This document shows, piece after piece, positions 49,949 through 58,671 of a DNA stretch of 64,000 nt (its first letter is position 1; each line of letters opens with the position of its first letter). The position numbers and the translations under genes were made by a program. The stretch spans positions 124,001 through 188,000 of the forward strand of contig NZ_JNZS01000013.1 in NCBI RefSeq assembly GCF_000718515.1. Direction: 5' to 3'. The DNA comes from Micromonospora parva (GTDB lineage Bacteria > Actinomycetota > Actinomycetes > Mycobacteriales > Micromonosporaceae). The notes beneath the pieces were generated by a model. The model was not told the DNA's origin. It ran no database searches and worked only from the letters and a program-made list of their open reading frames with translations.

Positions 49949-50440
49949 CTACTTGAGGATCAGTCGGTTCGTCTGCTCGAAGACGTCCAGGTCGGCCAGG
50001 GTCTCGATGACCGATGTGGAGAGCGGGGCGGGGAACCGGTCCCGGGCGAAGAAGCCCGCGTCGGTGGTCTCGTCGGTGACCCGGGCCAGTTGCCCGTCCC
50101 ACTCCTCCACCTTGAACGCCGTCGTGAACACCTGGTACGTGTGGCCGTACATGTTGGTGCTCGTCCGGTCGGGGCCGGTGTAGAGGGCGAACGCGCAGAC
50201 CCGCAGGGCCCGCAGTCCGGTCTCCTCACGGACCTCGCGGACCGCGCAGTCGGCTATCGACTCGCCCAGCTCCATCGCGCCGGCCGGCATGGCCCACTGG
50301 CCGTTGTCCGAGCGTTTGATCAGCAGAATGCGTCCGGCGTCGTCGTTCACCACGGCACGGGCGCCGACGAACATCAGCGTCCGGTCCCCGGCGAGTGCGC
50401 GCAACTGCCCCACGTATGAGTCGGCCCAGGAGATGCTCAC
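49949..50440 (-). CDS. Nudix hydrolase
   Basis: A 163-aa enzyme hydrolysing a nucleoside-diphosphate-linked compound. The full Nudix box is present: GAMELGESIADCAVREVREETGL. The N-terminal helix WADSYVGQLRALAGDRTL is typical of this subgroup. GTG 50440 is favoured over a TTG at 50449 because TAAGTT lies 7 nt upstream of it, the leaderless arrangement; neither has a ribosome site. Substrate unknown. It is divergent from the acyl-CoA ligase. Confidence 0.88.
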   Translation of the reverse strand: MSISWADSYVGQLRALAGDRTLMFVGARAVVNDDAGRILLIKRSDNGQWAMPAGAMELGESIADCAVREVREETGLRALRVCAFALYTGPDRTSTNMYGHTYQVFTTAFKVEEWDGQLARVTDETTDAGFFARDRFPAPLSTSVIETLADLDVFEQTNRLILK

Positions 50441-50447
50441 CTGCGAC

Positions 50448-50453
50448 AACTTA
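50448..50453 (-). promoter_or_regulatory. -10 element of the Nudix gene
   Basis: TAAGTT on the minus strand, 7 nt before GTG 50440. Confidence 0.45.
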
Positions 50454-50483
50454 CGGGGGTTCCCAACGTGTGACCCGCGACAC

Positions 50484-50489
50484 TAGCTT
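50484..50489 (+). promoter_or_regulatory. -10 element of the acyl-CoA ligase gene
   Basis: TAGCTT with 7 nt to ATG 50497; no Shine-Dalgarno in between. Confidence 0.5.
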
Positions 50490-50496
50490 GTTACCC

Positions 50497-52146
50497 ATGC
50501 GTAGCACGATGATGGACGCCCCTCTGCAGGTCTCCCGGATCCTCGAGCACGGCGCAGGAGTGCACGGCACGGCCGAGGTGGTGACCTGGACCGGCGCCGA
50601 GCCCCGCCGGATGACGTACGCCGAGGTGGGGCGCACCGCCGCCCGGTTGGCGCACGCGCTGCGCGACGAGTGTGGGGTGACCGGTGACGAGCGGGTCGCC
50701 ACCTTCATGTGGAACAACAACGAGCACCTGGTCGCCTACTTCGCGGTGCCGAGCATGGGCGCGGTGCTGCACACGCTCAACATCAGGCTCTTCCCCGACC
50801 AGGTCGTCTACATCGCCAATCACGCCGAGGACCGGGTGGTGCTCGTCGACAGCACGCTGCTCCCGCTGCTGGCCCGGGTGATCGGCGAGCTGACCACGGT
50901 GCGGCACGTCGTGGTGGTCGGCGGCGGTGACCCCGCGCCGCTGGTGGCGGCTGCCGGTGGCCGGATCACCGTGCACCACTGGGACGCGCTGCTCGCCGAC
51001 CGGCCAGAGGTGTACGACTGGCCCGAGGTGGACGAGCGCGACGCCGCCGCGCTCTGCTACACCTCGGGTACCACCGGGAACCCGAAGGGTGTGGCCTACT
51101 CGCACCGGTCGATCTACCTGCACTCGTTGCAGGTGTGCATGCCGGAGGGTTTCGGTCTCGGGCCGACCGACCGCGAGTTGGCCATCGTGCCGATGTTCCA
51201 CGCCATGTCCTGGGGTCTGCCGTACGCGGCCTTCCTCTCCGGCGCGTCGCTGATCATGCCGGACCGGTTCCTCCAGGCCGCGCCGATCGCCGAGATGATC
51301 GCCGCCGAGCGGCCCACCCTGGCCGGCGCGGTGCCGACCATCTGGACCGACCTGCTGGCCTACCTGGACACCCACGACGTGGACACCTCGTCGCTCGGTG
51401 AGGTGATCGTCGGCGGGTCGGCGTGCCCGCCGGCGTTGATGCACGCGTTCGGCGAGCGGCACGGGATCGAGGTCATCCACGCCTGGGGGATGACCGAGAT
51501 GTCTCCGCTGGGGTCGGTCTCGCGTCCGCCCGCCGGTGTGACAGGTGAGCAGGCGTGGCGTTACCGCTACACCCAGGGGCGGGTGCCGGCGGGCGTGCAG
51601 GCGCGGATCGTCGGCCCGTCGGGTGAGCCGATGCCCGCCGACGGCACGGCGGTGGGCGAGTTGGAGGTCCGTGGGCCGTGGGTGACCGCCCGGTACGTCG
51701 GTGACGACGCCCCGGAGGAGGAGAAGTTCCGCGACGGTTGGCTGCGAACCGGCGACGTCGGCACCCTCTCGCCGGACGGGTACATCACGCTGACCGACCG
51801 CGCCAAGGACGTGATCAAGTCCGGTGGTGAGTGGATTTCGTCGGTGGAGCTGGAGAACGCGCTGATGGCCCACCCGGCGGTGTTGGAGGCGTGCGTCGTG
51901 GGTGTCCCGGACGAGCGATGGGACGAGCGGCCACTGGCCACCGTGGTGGTCCGGGAGGGCGCGTCGGTGACCGCGGAGGAGCTGCGGGACTTCCTGGCCA
52001 CGTCGGTGGCGCGCTGGCAGTTGCCCGAGCGCTGGGCGTTCATCGACACCGTGCCGAAGACGAGCGTGGGCAAGTTCGACAAGAAGGTCGTCCGTTCGCG
52101 GTACGCCGGGGGTGAGCTGACTGTCCGGGAGCTGACAGCCCCGTAA
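50497..52146 (+). CDS. Fatty-acyl-CoA ligase (FadD-type)
   Basis: A 549-aa adenylate-forming enzyme activating a fatty acid with ATP and CoA. The P-loop is ALCYTSGTTGNPKGVAYSHR, then AWGMTEMSPLG, GWLRTGDVG, DVIKSGGEWISSVELE, and the catalytic Lys region PKTSVGKFDKK. Length and motif order are complete for medium/long-chain ligases. ATG 50497 is supported by TAGCTT 7 nt upstream. It stands alone, followed by a strong terminator. Chain-length preference cannot be told. Confidence 0.93.
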   Translation: MRSTMMDAPLQVSRILEHGAGVHGTAEVVTWTGAEPRRMTYAEVGRTAARLAHALRDECGVTGDERVATFMWNNNEHLVAYFAVPSMGAVLHTLNIRLFPDQVVYIANHAEDRVVLVDSTLLPLLARVIGELTTVRHVVVVGGGDPAPLVAAAGGRITVHHWDALLADRPEVYDWPEVDERDAAALCYTSGTTGNPKGVAYSHRSIYLHSLQVCMPEGFGLGPTDRELAIVPMFHAMSWGLPYAAFLSGASLIMPDRFLQAAPIAEMIAAERPTLAGAVPTIWTDLLAYLDTHDVDTSSLGEVIVGGSACPPALMHAFGERHGIEVIHAWGMTEMSPLGSVSRPPAGVTGEQAWRYRYTQGRVPAGVQARIVGPSGEPMPADGTAVGELEVRGPWVTARYVGDDAPEEEKFRDGWLRTGDVGTLSPDGYITLTDRAKDVIKSGGEWISSVELENALMAHPAVLEACVVGVPDERWDERPLATVVVREGASVTAEELRDFLATSVARWQLPERWAFIDTVPKTSVGKFDKKVVRSRYAGGELTVRELTAP

Positions 52147-52206
52147 CGTTTTGCCAGGCACTGTCGCCTGTTGGGGCGGGAGTACTCCTGCAACAACCCT
52201 CCCCAG

Positions 52207-52243
52207 GGGCGGCCCCGGCGTTCGCACCGCGCCGGGGCCGCCC
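52207..52243 (+). terminator. Terminator after the acyl-CoA ligase
   Basis: 14-bp perfect stem GGGCGGCCCCGGCG / CGCCGGGGCCGCCC with a 9-nt loop, 60 nt after the stop. It may also serve the convergent quinone reductase gene. Confidence 0.8.
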
Positions 52244-52333
52244 GCTCCACGCGGGGTGACCCGCACCATCATTGTTGCGAAAGTTATTCGCTTCTGTCCT
52301 GCTGACGGGGAAATCGGGCGATCGGCGACCCGA

Positions 52334-53344
52334 TCAGGCGTCGCTGGTGGTGATGAGCACCTTGCCCACCGTCGAGTCCTCCACCGCCTGGTGCGCCGCT
52401 GCCGCCTCGGCCAGGGGGTAGTAGTGCAACGGCAGCCCGGCGTCCGCACCCACCCGGATGCCGCCCTGGCTGGCCGCCGCCGCCACGTCCTTCACGCCCA
52501 GCGCCTTGGCCGCCTTCGGCTCCGTGTAGACAAGCACGAACTGCCAACGGGCGTTCGGCGCCATCATCGCCCGGATCGGGATGCTGACCTCGCCCCCACC
52601 GTCGTCGGCGTACATGCAGACCGCGCCGCCGTGCCGCAGCACCTGCGCGTCGATCGGGGCGTTACGGGCGGGAGAGACCTCCACGATCGTGTGGACCCCG
52701 TCGGGGGCGATCTTGTGGACCTCCTCGACCACGTCCTGCTCCCGATAATTGATCACAAAGGAGGCACCGGCCGACGCGGCGAGCTGCGCCTTCTCCGCGC
52801 TGCTCACAGTGGCGATCACCGTGGCGTCGGACCACCGGGCGAGCTGGATCGCGGCGTTGCCGACCGCTCCCGCGCCGCCCTGCACCAGCACCGTGTGATC
52901 CGCCAACGCGCCGGCCCGCAACGTGTCCGGCATGAACTCCCCAGCGGTCAGACAGCGGTGCGCGGTGAGGAACGGAATGCCCAGGGCGGCGCCCAGCTCG
53001 AACGGGGCGTCGCCGAGGCGTACCGCCTGCCGGACCGGCACCAGCGTGTACTCCGCCGCCGTACCCCACTGTCGCTGCCAGGCCGCTTCCCAGATCCACA
53101 CCCGCTCACCGATCAGGTCGGGATCGACCCCCGCGCCGACCGCCTCGACCACCCCGGCGCCGTCCTGCCCGGGAATCTGCCACCCGTCCGGCGGTGAACT
53201 GCGGCGGGACTTCCAGTCGGTCGGGTTCACCCCGGAGACCGCCACCCGCACCAGGACCTCGCCCGCACCCGGTTCCGGCACCGGCCGGTCGACCAGAGAA
53301 AGCACCGACGGGTCGCCGGTGCGCTCGTACACGATGGCCTTCAT
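52334..53344 (-). CDS. Quinone oxidoreductase-like MDR enzyme (zeta-crystallin type)
   Basis: A 336-aa NADPH-dependent medium-chain reductase without zinc ligands. VAVSGVNPTDWKSR is the substrate half; TVLVQGGAGAVGNAAIQLARW is the nucleotide-binding turn. The quinone-reductase type C-terminus is HYYPLAEAAAAHQAVEDSTVGKVLI. It is the last of three minus-strand genes with 28-31 nt spacing (SCO6745-like, HAD, MDR), which may be one transcript. A role in detoxifying quinones or enones is inferred from the family. Confidence 0.9.
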   Translation of the reverse strand: MKAIVYERTGDPSVLSLVDRPVPEPGAGEVLVRVAVSGVNPTDWKSRRSSPPDGWQIPGQDGAGVVEAVGAGVDPDLIGERVWIWEAAWQRQWGTAAEYTLVPVRQAVRLGDAPFELGAALGIPFLTAHRCLTAGEFMPDTLRAGALADHTVLVQGGAGAVGNAAIQLARWSDATVIATVSSAEKAQLAASAGASFVINYREQDVVEEVHKIAPDGVHTIVEVSPARNAPIDAQVLRHGGAVCMYADDGGGEVSIPIRAMMAPNARWQFVLVYTEPKAAKALGVKDVAAAASQGGIRVGADAGLPLHYYPLAEAAAAHQAVEDSTVGKVLITTSDA

Positions 53345-53372
53345 CCGTGGTCTCTACCCCGCTCGGCCCCGG

Positions 53373-54026
53373 TCAACCCAGCTCGTCCACCAGCTCCGGG
53401 GTCAGCGCACCGATCGCGTCGAGCGTCACCACCGCCAGCCCCGCGGCGTCCGGATCGAGCGGGTACGAGCCGTGCGGCACCGCCACCACCCGCATCCCCG
53501 CCGCCGCTGCCGAACGCACCCCGTTGGACGAGTCCTCCACCGCCACGCAGCGGGTCGGGTCGACGCCCAGGCGCTGCGCCACGCTCAGGTACACGTCCGG
53601 CGCGGGCTTGCCCCGCTCGGTCTGCTCGGTGGAGAGGGTCGCGCCGAACGCGTCGGTCAGGCCGGTCGCCGCCAGCGCCGCCTCGATCAACCGGGTCGGC
53701 GACGAACTCGCCAGCCCGAGCGGCCACCGCGCGGCCAGCCGGCGGACGACCTGGTCGGCACCGTCGATGAGGGGTACGTGCTCGCGGTAGCGGCGGGTCA
53801 TCTCCTCGACCACCTCGACGGCGACCTGCTCGGCGGTACGCCCGACGCCCAGCTCCCCGCTGAGGTAGTGGGCCCACTCGCCGGTGCTCATCCCCATCAG
53901 TCGGCGTTGGGTGTCCGGCTGCCACGTTCCGCCGTGCGCCGCCACGTACGCCCGGCGGACCTCCTCCCACACCGGCTCGGAATCCACGATCACGCCGTCC
54001 AGGTCGAAGACCACCGCATCCGTCAC
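53373..54026 (-). CDS. HAD-superfamily sugar-phosphatase/phosphomutase-like
   Basis: A 217-aa HAD hydrolase of the beta-phosphoglucomutase-like subfamily. It has DLDGVIVDSEP (nucleophile Asp), LASSSPTRLIEAAL, ERGKPAPDVYLSVAQRLG and VAVEDSSNGVRSAAAAGM. GTG 54026 follows AGGATGG. Substrate likely a small sugar phosphate; not defined by sequence. It lies between the SCO6745-like and quinone reductase genes on the same strand. Confidence 0.9.
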   Translation of the reverse strand: MTDAVVFDLDGVIVDSEPVWEEVRRAYVAAHGGTWQPDTQRRLMGMSTGEWAHYLSGELGVGRTAEQVAVEVVEEMTRRYREHVPLIDGADQVVRRLAARWPLGLASSSPTRLIEAALAATGLTDAFGATLSTEQTERGKPAPDVYLSVAQRLGVDPTRCVAVEDSSNGVRSAAAAGMRVVAVPHGSYPLDPDAAGLAVVTLDAIGALTPELVDELG

Positions 54027-54057
54027 GGGCCCATCCTGCCCGACCGGCGGGTGCCCG

Positions 54058-54924
54058 TCAGCCGGGCAGCGCCGGCAGCCCGACCGGGCTGCCCTCCGGG
54101 ACCAGGGTGTGGCAGGAGCGGGCGATCGGCTCCAGCAACTCCCGGAGCCGGTTCGTGTCGTCCGGGGCGAACGCCCGCCACGGGTGCGCGGCGGCCCGGT
54201 CGGTGGCGTCCTCGACGGCCTGGAGCCCGGCCCGGGCATCGTCGGTGGCAGCGCCGTCACCGGTCAGCCAGCCCTGCTCGGTGAGCCGCTCACGGGCGGC
54301 CTGCCACTGCTCCTCGGACCAGCCCCGGCCCAGCAGGTACTGCGGCGGTGAGCCGTCCAGCGCCACCCGCGCGGTCAGGGTCTCCACCGGGTCCAGCCCG
54401 GCGGCGACCAGCGCCGCCACGTGCCCGTCACCACGGTGCTCGCGCAGGGTCGTGGCGGCCTGCCACAGCCGGGCCAGCGGGTACTCGCCGGCCGGGAGCG
54501 CCGCGTTGGCCGCGCCGAGCACCCGGCCTGCGGTCTGCGCCGCCGACGCCGCCCGCTCCAACAGGTCGGCCGCCTCCACCAGATGCGACTCCGGCAGCTC
54601 GTAGGTCAGCTCGGCGAGCGCCTGCACCGCGCCGGTCAGGCGGGCCCGCAACGCCTCCTGCGGGGTGGCCAACCGCCACACCGCGGGCAGCGCGCGGGCC
54701 ACCATCGGCGGTGCGAAGGTGAAGAAGGCGGCAGTCACCGGGGCCGCCTCGGTGGCGCCCAGTGGCGCGGCCCGGCCGGCGAAGTAACCGCGCCAGTAAC
54801 CGCGCAGCCCCACCGCCTCGTACGCGGCACGGGCCCGGGGGTGGAGGTAGGTGACAGCGTGCACCGGCTCGAAGTACGCCCACATCGACCGGGCGGTCCG
54901 CCCAGGCTCGTCCAGCGCCGTCAC
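54058..54924 (-). CDS. SCO6745-family helical protein
   Basis: A 288-aa actinobacterial protein. GTG 54924 has GGAGG 5 nt upstream; an in-frame ATG at 54885 and longer frames are less well placed. TARSMWAYFEPVHAVTYLHPRARAAYEAVGLRGYWRGYFAGRAAPLG is the conserved N-terminal block of the family. The C-terminus resembles a winged-helix fold (GWSEEQWQAARERLTEQGWLTGDG). The function is unknown, though a MarR-like DNA- or ligand-binding role has been suggested by fold. Confidence 0.78.
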   Translation of the reverse strand: MTALDEPGRTARSMWAYFEPVHAVTYLHPRARAAYEAVGLRGYWRGYFAGRAAPLGATEAAPVTAAFFTFAPPMVARALPAVWRLATPQEALRARLTGAVQALAELTYELPESHLVEAADLLERAASAAQTAGRVLGAANAALPAGEYPLARLWQAATTLREHRGDGHVAALVAAGLDPVETLTARVALDGSPPQYLLGRGWSEEQWQAARERLTEQGWLTGDGAATDDARAGLQAVEDATDRAAAHPWRAFAPDDTNRLRELLEPIARSCHTLVPEGSPVGLPALPG

Positions 54925-55074
54925 ATGCACCTCCGCGTCCGGTTCCAGCTGGGGCACCCCGGACGGCGAACCGCCCGGGGTGACGCCGAACCTACTGCCG
55001 CTGGGTGACGGGCCGGAAGCCCCATGTGAACAACCCCATCGCGTCCCGGCGACAACCGGGACGATCCGGGCAGG

Positions 55075-55755
55075 TCACTGGGCGGCGAGCACATCCACCA
55101 CGAAGCGCAGCGGACCGGTCGGACGTCCACCGGCGGCGGCCTCGTCGTTGCCGTACGCCAGCTCGCCCGGAATGTCGAGCTGCACCCGGCTGCCCACCGT
55201 CACCCCGACCAGGCCCTGGTCCCAGCCCGGGATCACCTGGCCGACGCCGATCGGGAAGGTGGCCGGCTGGCCGGCCTTCCAGGAGGAGTCGAACTCCTTG
55301 CCGTCCTTGTAGAACACCCCCACGTAGTTGGTGGTGATGTTCTGGCCCTTCTGCACTGCCGGCCCGGTGCCCTTGATCAGCGGCGTGACGACGAGCTTCT
55401 TGAGCTCACCGGTGCCCGGCGTCACCGTCGGCTTGCTGCCCAGCGCGGGATCGGCGCCCTCGGGCAGCTGCGGCGCGGGAGGTGCGCCGGCCTCGTCGGC
55501 GGCCGGGGCGGAGGCGGACGGGGTGGAGTCGGCCGAGTTCTTGGGCTTGTCGTCGCCACCGCCGATCGTCACGAAGACGCCGATCAGCACCCCGACCACG
55601 GCGACGGCGGCGAGGCCGCTGGCCCACGCGTTGCGCTTCCGCCTCGCGTCGGCGGCCTTCTTCGCCGCCAACTGGGCGGCCAGGCGGCGCCCCGACTTGG
55701 TGGCCGGGCTCTGGTCCTGGCCCGCCGACCGGTTCTGCTGCGTCCGCTCGCTCAC
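55075..55755 (-). CDS. Membrane-anchored FKBP-type peptidyl-prolyl isomerase
   Basis: A 226-aa protein. A basic cytoplasmic tail (LAAQLAAKKAADARRKRNAW) is followed by one membrane segment (GLAAVAVVGVLIGVFVTI), a Ser/Ala/Pro linker and a C-terminal FKBP domain with NITTNYVGVFYKDGKEFDSSW, FPIGVGQVIPGWDQGLVGV and IPGELAYGN. The active site lies outside the membrane, so it probably folds exported proteins. GTG 55755 follows GGGAG. Confidence 0.92.
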   Translation of the reverse strand: MSERTQQNRSAGQDQSPATKSGRRLAAQLAAKKAADARRKRNAWASGLAAVAVVGVLIGVFVTIGGGDDKPKNSADSTPSASAPAADEAGAPPAPQLPEGADPALGSKPTVTPGTGELKKLVVTPLIKGTGPAVQKGQNITTNYVGVFYKDGKEFDSSWKAGQPATFPIGVGQVIPGWDQGLVGVTVGSRVQLDIPGELAYGNDEAAAGGRPTGPLRFVVDVLAAQ

Positions 55756-55903
55756 GTCGTCGACTCCCTGCTGCGAAGTGTGGCCGGCACACCCGGTGCC
55801 GGGGGGAAAGCCGACGCACACGGTACCCGCACCGCGGCCTACCGTGCCCGCCGCGGACGCCCCGGATCGCCCAGCGCGACAGTTCCGGGGCGTTCTCGGG
55901 CGA

Positions 55904-56542
55904 CTATTCCGGGACGACCATGAAGTCGGTCACGAACGAGGTGACCCGGCCATCGGCGGCCCGACCGATCCAGGTGCCGTAGCAGCCGTCACCCCAACCG
56001 CTCGCCACGGTGACCACGTTCGCACCGCTGACCTCGTCCACCACGGCACTGATCAGCCCCGGGACCGGGGACGAGGGCAGCTCGGCGGGGATGAAGACCT
56101 CCTCGACCCGATCGGAGTCCCAACCCTCCAGGACGGCGAGCGCGCTCGGGTCGGCGAAGGTGCCGACGCCGGCGTCCACCCCGTACCCGAAGTAGTCGTC
56201 GGCACCGAGCGTGGCGACGTCCTGGTCACCCGCGACGGCCGGCTCCCAGCGGACCGTCGGCTCGGCGGAGACGACCAGCTCCAGCGCGGCAACCCGTCGG
56301 TCCACCTCGGCGTCCTCCCGGAGCACCACCGCCACCCAGGCGCGGGCGGGATACCGCCCCGGGGGCACGGTCACCGTGAACGGCTCCGCCTCCGGGCAGA
56401 CCAGCGGGTCACACCCGACCACGCGGCCGGTCGGCAACACGATGTCGCCCACCGGCTGAACCTCGATCAGGTATCCGCCGTGCTCGTCGGTGAAGCGGGC
56501 GCCGGGCGTCAACAGCCGGTCCAGATCAGGGGTGTACGGCAT
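55904..56542 (-). CDS. DUF4241 protein
   Basis: A 212-aa soluble protein with the DUF4241 pattern: GRVVGCDPLVCPEAEPFTVTVPPGRYPARAWVAVV, later ADDYFGYGVDAGVGTFAD and SGWGDGCYGTWIGRAADGRVTSFVTDFMV. GGAGGAG lies upstream of ATG 56542. Members are widespread in actinobacteria without a known function. The strict Gly/Asp motifs suggest a conserved fold rather than an enzyme that I can name. Confidence 0.85.
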   Translation of the reverse strand: MPYTPDLDRLLTPGARFTDEHGGYLIEVQPVGDIVLPTGRVVGCDPLVCPEAEPFTVTVPPGRYPARAWVAVVLREDAEVDRRVAALELVVSAEPTVRWEPAVAGDQDVATLGADDYFGYGVDAGVGTFADPSALAVLEGWDSDRVEEVFIPAELPSSPVPGLISAVVDEVSGANVVTVASGWGDGCYGTWIGRAADGRVTSFVTDFMVVPE

Positions 56543-56615
56543 GGGGGCTCCTCCGGTCGCCAGCGGCCGGCGGAGCGTACCCGGCCCGACGGACACCGCC
56601 GTCGGGGCCGTACGG

Positions 56616-57644
56616 TCAGGCGCTCTTGCGGGGTGCGGTCTTGCGCGCGGCGGTCTTCTTCGCCGGCTCCGCCTTCTTCGCGGCGGTCTTCTTCGCGGCG
56701 GTCTTCTTCGCCGGCTCGGCCGCCTTCTTCTCGGCCGTCTTCTTCGCCGCCGTCTTCTTCGCGGGCGCCTTGGCCGCCTTCTTCTCCGCTGCCTTCTGCG
56801 CGGACCGGGCCGACGAGATGGGCGTCGGCTCGCCAGCACCGCCACCCGCGCGGGCGGGCTGCTCGCCGCGAGCCGCCTTGGCGCGCTCCACCGACGCCTT
56901 CAACGCGGCCATCAGGTCCACCGCCGCGGCCGGGGCCTCCTCGACCTCCTCCGGCTGGACGACCTCGCGACCCTCCACCTTGGCGTCGATGACCTCCTGC
57001 AACGCGGCCCGGTAGTCGTCGGTGAAGACGTCCGGCTCGAACTCGCCGGTCATCGAGTCGATCAGGGAGCTGGCCATGGCCAGCTCCGGCGGGCGCACCT
57101 TCAGGTCCTCGTCGAGGAAACCGAAGTCCGGGGTACGGATCTCGTCGGGCCAGAGCATGGTGTTGAGCAGCAGCACACCCTCGCGGACCCGCAGCGTGGC
57201 CAGCTGTTCCCGCTGGCGCAGCGCCACCTTGACGATGGCCACCCGCTCCGAGTCGATCAGCGCGTCGCGCAGCAGCACGTACGGCTTGGTGGCCGCGCCC
57301 TCCGGCTCCAGGAAGTACGCCTTGTTGTAGAGGATCGGGTCGACCTGTTCGGCCGGGACGAACTCCAGCACGTCGATGGCGCGGGAGCTGGTCAGCGGCA
57401 GGTCGGCGAAGTCCTCGTCGGTGAGGATCACCATCTCGCCGCCGCCGATGTCGTAGCCCTTGGCGATGTCGTCGTAGGTGACCTCCTCGCCGCAGACCGA
57501 GCAGGTGCGCTTGTAGCGGATGCGACCGCCGTCCTCGCGGTGCACCTGGTGGAACCGAATGTCCTTCTCCTCGGTGGCGGAGTAGAGCTTCACCCCGATC
57601 GAGACGAGCCCGAACGACACGGCTCCCTTCCAGATGGCACGCAT
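56616..57644 (-). CDS. ku: Ku protein, non-homologous end joining
   Basis: A 342-aa DNA-end-binding protein. The core matches bacterial Ku (MRAIWKGAVSFGLVSIGVKLYSAT; KRTCSVCGEEVTYDDIAKGYD; ALRQREQLATLRVREGVLLLNTMLWPDEIR). The C-terminus is a Lys/Ala-rich tail of about 65 residues, like the one on TopA, expected to bind DNA. It recruits the ligase encoded divergently at 57730. The gap between them is 85 bp. Confidence 0.96.
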   Translation of the reverse strand: MRAIWKGAVSFGLVSIGVKLYSATEEKDIRFHQVHREDGGRIRYKRTCSVCGEEVTYDDIAKGYDIGGGEMVILTDEDFADLPLTSSRAIDVLEFVPAEQVDPILYNKAYFLEPEGAATKPYVLLRDALIDSERVAIVKVALRQREQLATLRVREGVLLLNTMLWPDEIRTPDFGFLDEDLKVRPPELAMASSLIDSMTGEFEPDVFTDDYRAALQEVIDAKVEGREVVQPEEVEEAPAAAVDLMAALKASVERAKAARGEQPARAGGGAGEPTPISSARSAQKAAEKKAAKAPAKKTAAKKTAEKKAAEPAKKTAAKKTAAKKAEPAKKTAARKTAPRKSA

Positions 57645-57717
57645 CCTGCGCTCCCTTCCCCGGTATCGACCATGCTCGCATCCGAAAGAACCGGACGCGA
57701 GGTGTTCGGCCTGCTAC

Positions 57718-57723
57718 TACAGT
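57718..57723 (+). promoter_or_regulatory. -10 element of the NHEJ ligase gene
   Basis: TACAGT with 6 nt to GTG 57730; leaderless-type spacing. Confidence 0.5.
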
Positions 57724-57729
57724 CGGGTC

Positions 57730-58671
57730 GTGCCCGGCGCGCCGCTCAAGCCGATGCTCGCGATGACCGGGCCGCTCCCGGCGGGTGACGGCTGGGCGTA
57801 CGAGTTCAAGTGGGACGGCGTCCGCGCGCTCGCCGACATCTCCGGCGGCGACCAGCACCTGTATGCCCGCTCCGGCGTGGAGATCACCGCCGCGTACCCG
57901 GAGCTGGCCACCCTGCCCGAGCAGGTCGACGACGCCCTGCTCGACGGCGAGGTGGTGCTGCTCGGGCAGGGTGGGCAGCCGTCGTTCACCGCGCTGGCCG
58001 AGCGGATGCACGTCCGGGACCGGAACAAGGCGGCCCGGTTGGCAACGGTCATGCCGGTGACCTACATGATCTTCGACCTGCTGCGGCTGAACGGCGACGA
58101 CCTGACCGGTTGGCCGTACGAGCGCCGCCGGGAGGCGCTGGACGCGCTCGCCCTCGGCGGCCCCCGGTGGGCGGTGCCGCCGATGTTCGCCGACGGGCCG
58201 GCCACCTACGAGGCGGCCGGTGAGCACGGCCTGGAGGGGGTGATGGCCAAGCGCGTCGGTGCCGTCTACCGCCCGGGGGTGCGCTCGCCGGACTGGGTGA
58301 AGGTCAAGCTGGAGGTGACCGGCGACTTCGTCATCGGCGGTTGGCGACCGGGCGCCCGTCGGATCGGTGGGCTGCTGGTGGGGGTGCCCGGCCCGGACGG
58401 CCGGCTGATCTACCGGGGCCGTGTCGGTGGTGGGATCGGCGCCGCCATCGAGCGGCAGCTCCTCGCCGAGCTGGAGCCGCTGCGCTCCGGCGTGTCACCG
58501 TTCGCCGCGGGTGTGCCGCGCGAGGATGCCCGGGGCGCCATCTGGGTAGAACCCCGGGTGGTGGTGGAGGTGAAGTACGGCCAGCGCACCCCCGACGGCC
58601 GGCTGCGCTTCCCCCGGGTGCTGCGGTTGCGCCCGGACAAGCCTCCGGAGGAGGTCGACGATGCCGGCTGA
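57730..58671 (+). CDS. ligD: ATP-dependent DNA ligase, LigD ligase domain
   Basis: A 313-aa stand-alone ligase. The adenylated Lys is K27 in YEFKWDGVRAL (motif I); LLDGEVVLL, EGVMAKR (motif IV) and WVKVKLE (motif V) follow, then an OB-fold (VIGGWRPGARRIGGLLVGV). It lacks the polymerase and phosphoesterase domains that are fused in Mycobacterium or Pseudomonas LigD. It overlaps the polymerase gene by 11 nt. GTG 57730 is supported by TACAGT 6 nt upstream. Confidence 0.93.
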   Translation: MPGAPLKPMLAMTGPLPAGDGWAYEFKWDGVRALADISGGDQHLYARSGVEITAAYPELATLPEQVDDALLDGEVVLLGQGGQPSFTALAERMHVRDRNKAARLATVMPVTYMIFDLLRLNGDDLTGWPYERRREALDALALGGPRWAVPPMFADGPATYEAAGEHGLEGVMAKRVGAVYRPGVRSPDWVKVKLEVTGDFVIGGWRPGARRIGGLLVGVPGPDGRLIYRGRVGGGIGAAIERQLLAELEPLRSGVSPFAAGVPREDARGAIWVEPRVVVEVKYGQRTPDGRLRFPRVLRLRPDKPPEEVDDAG

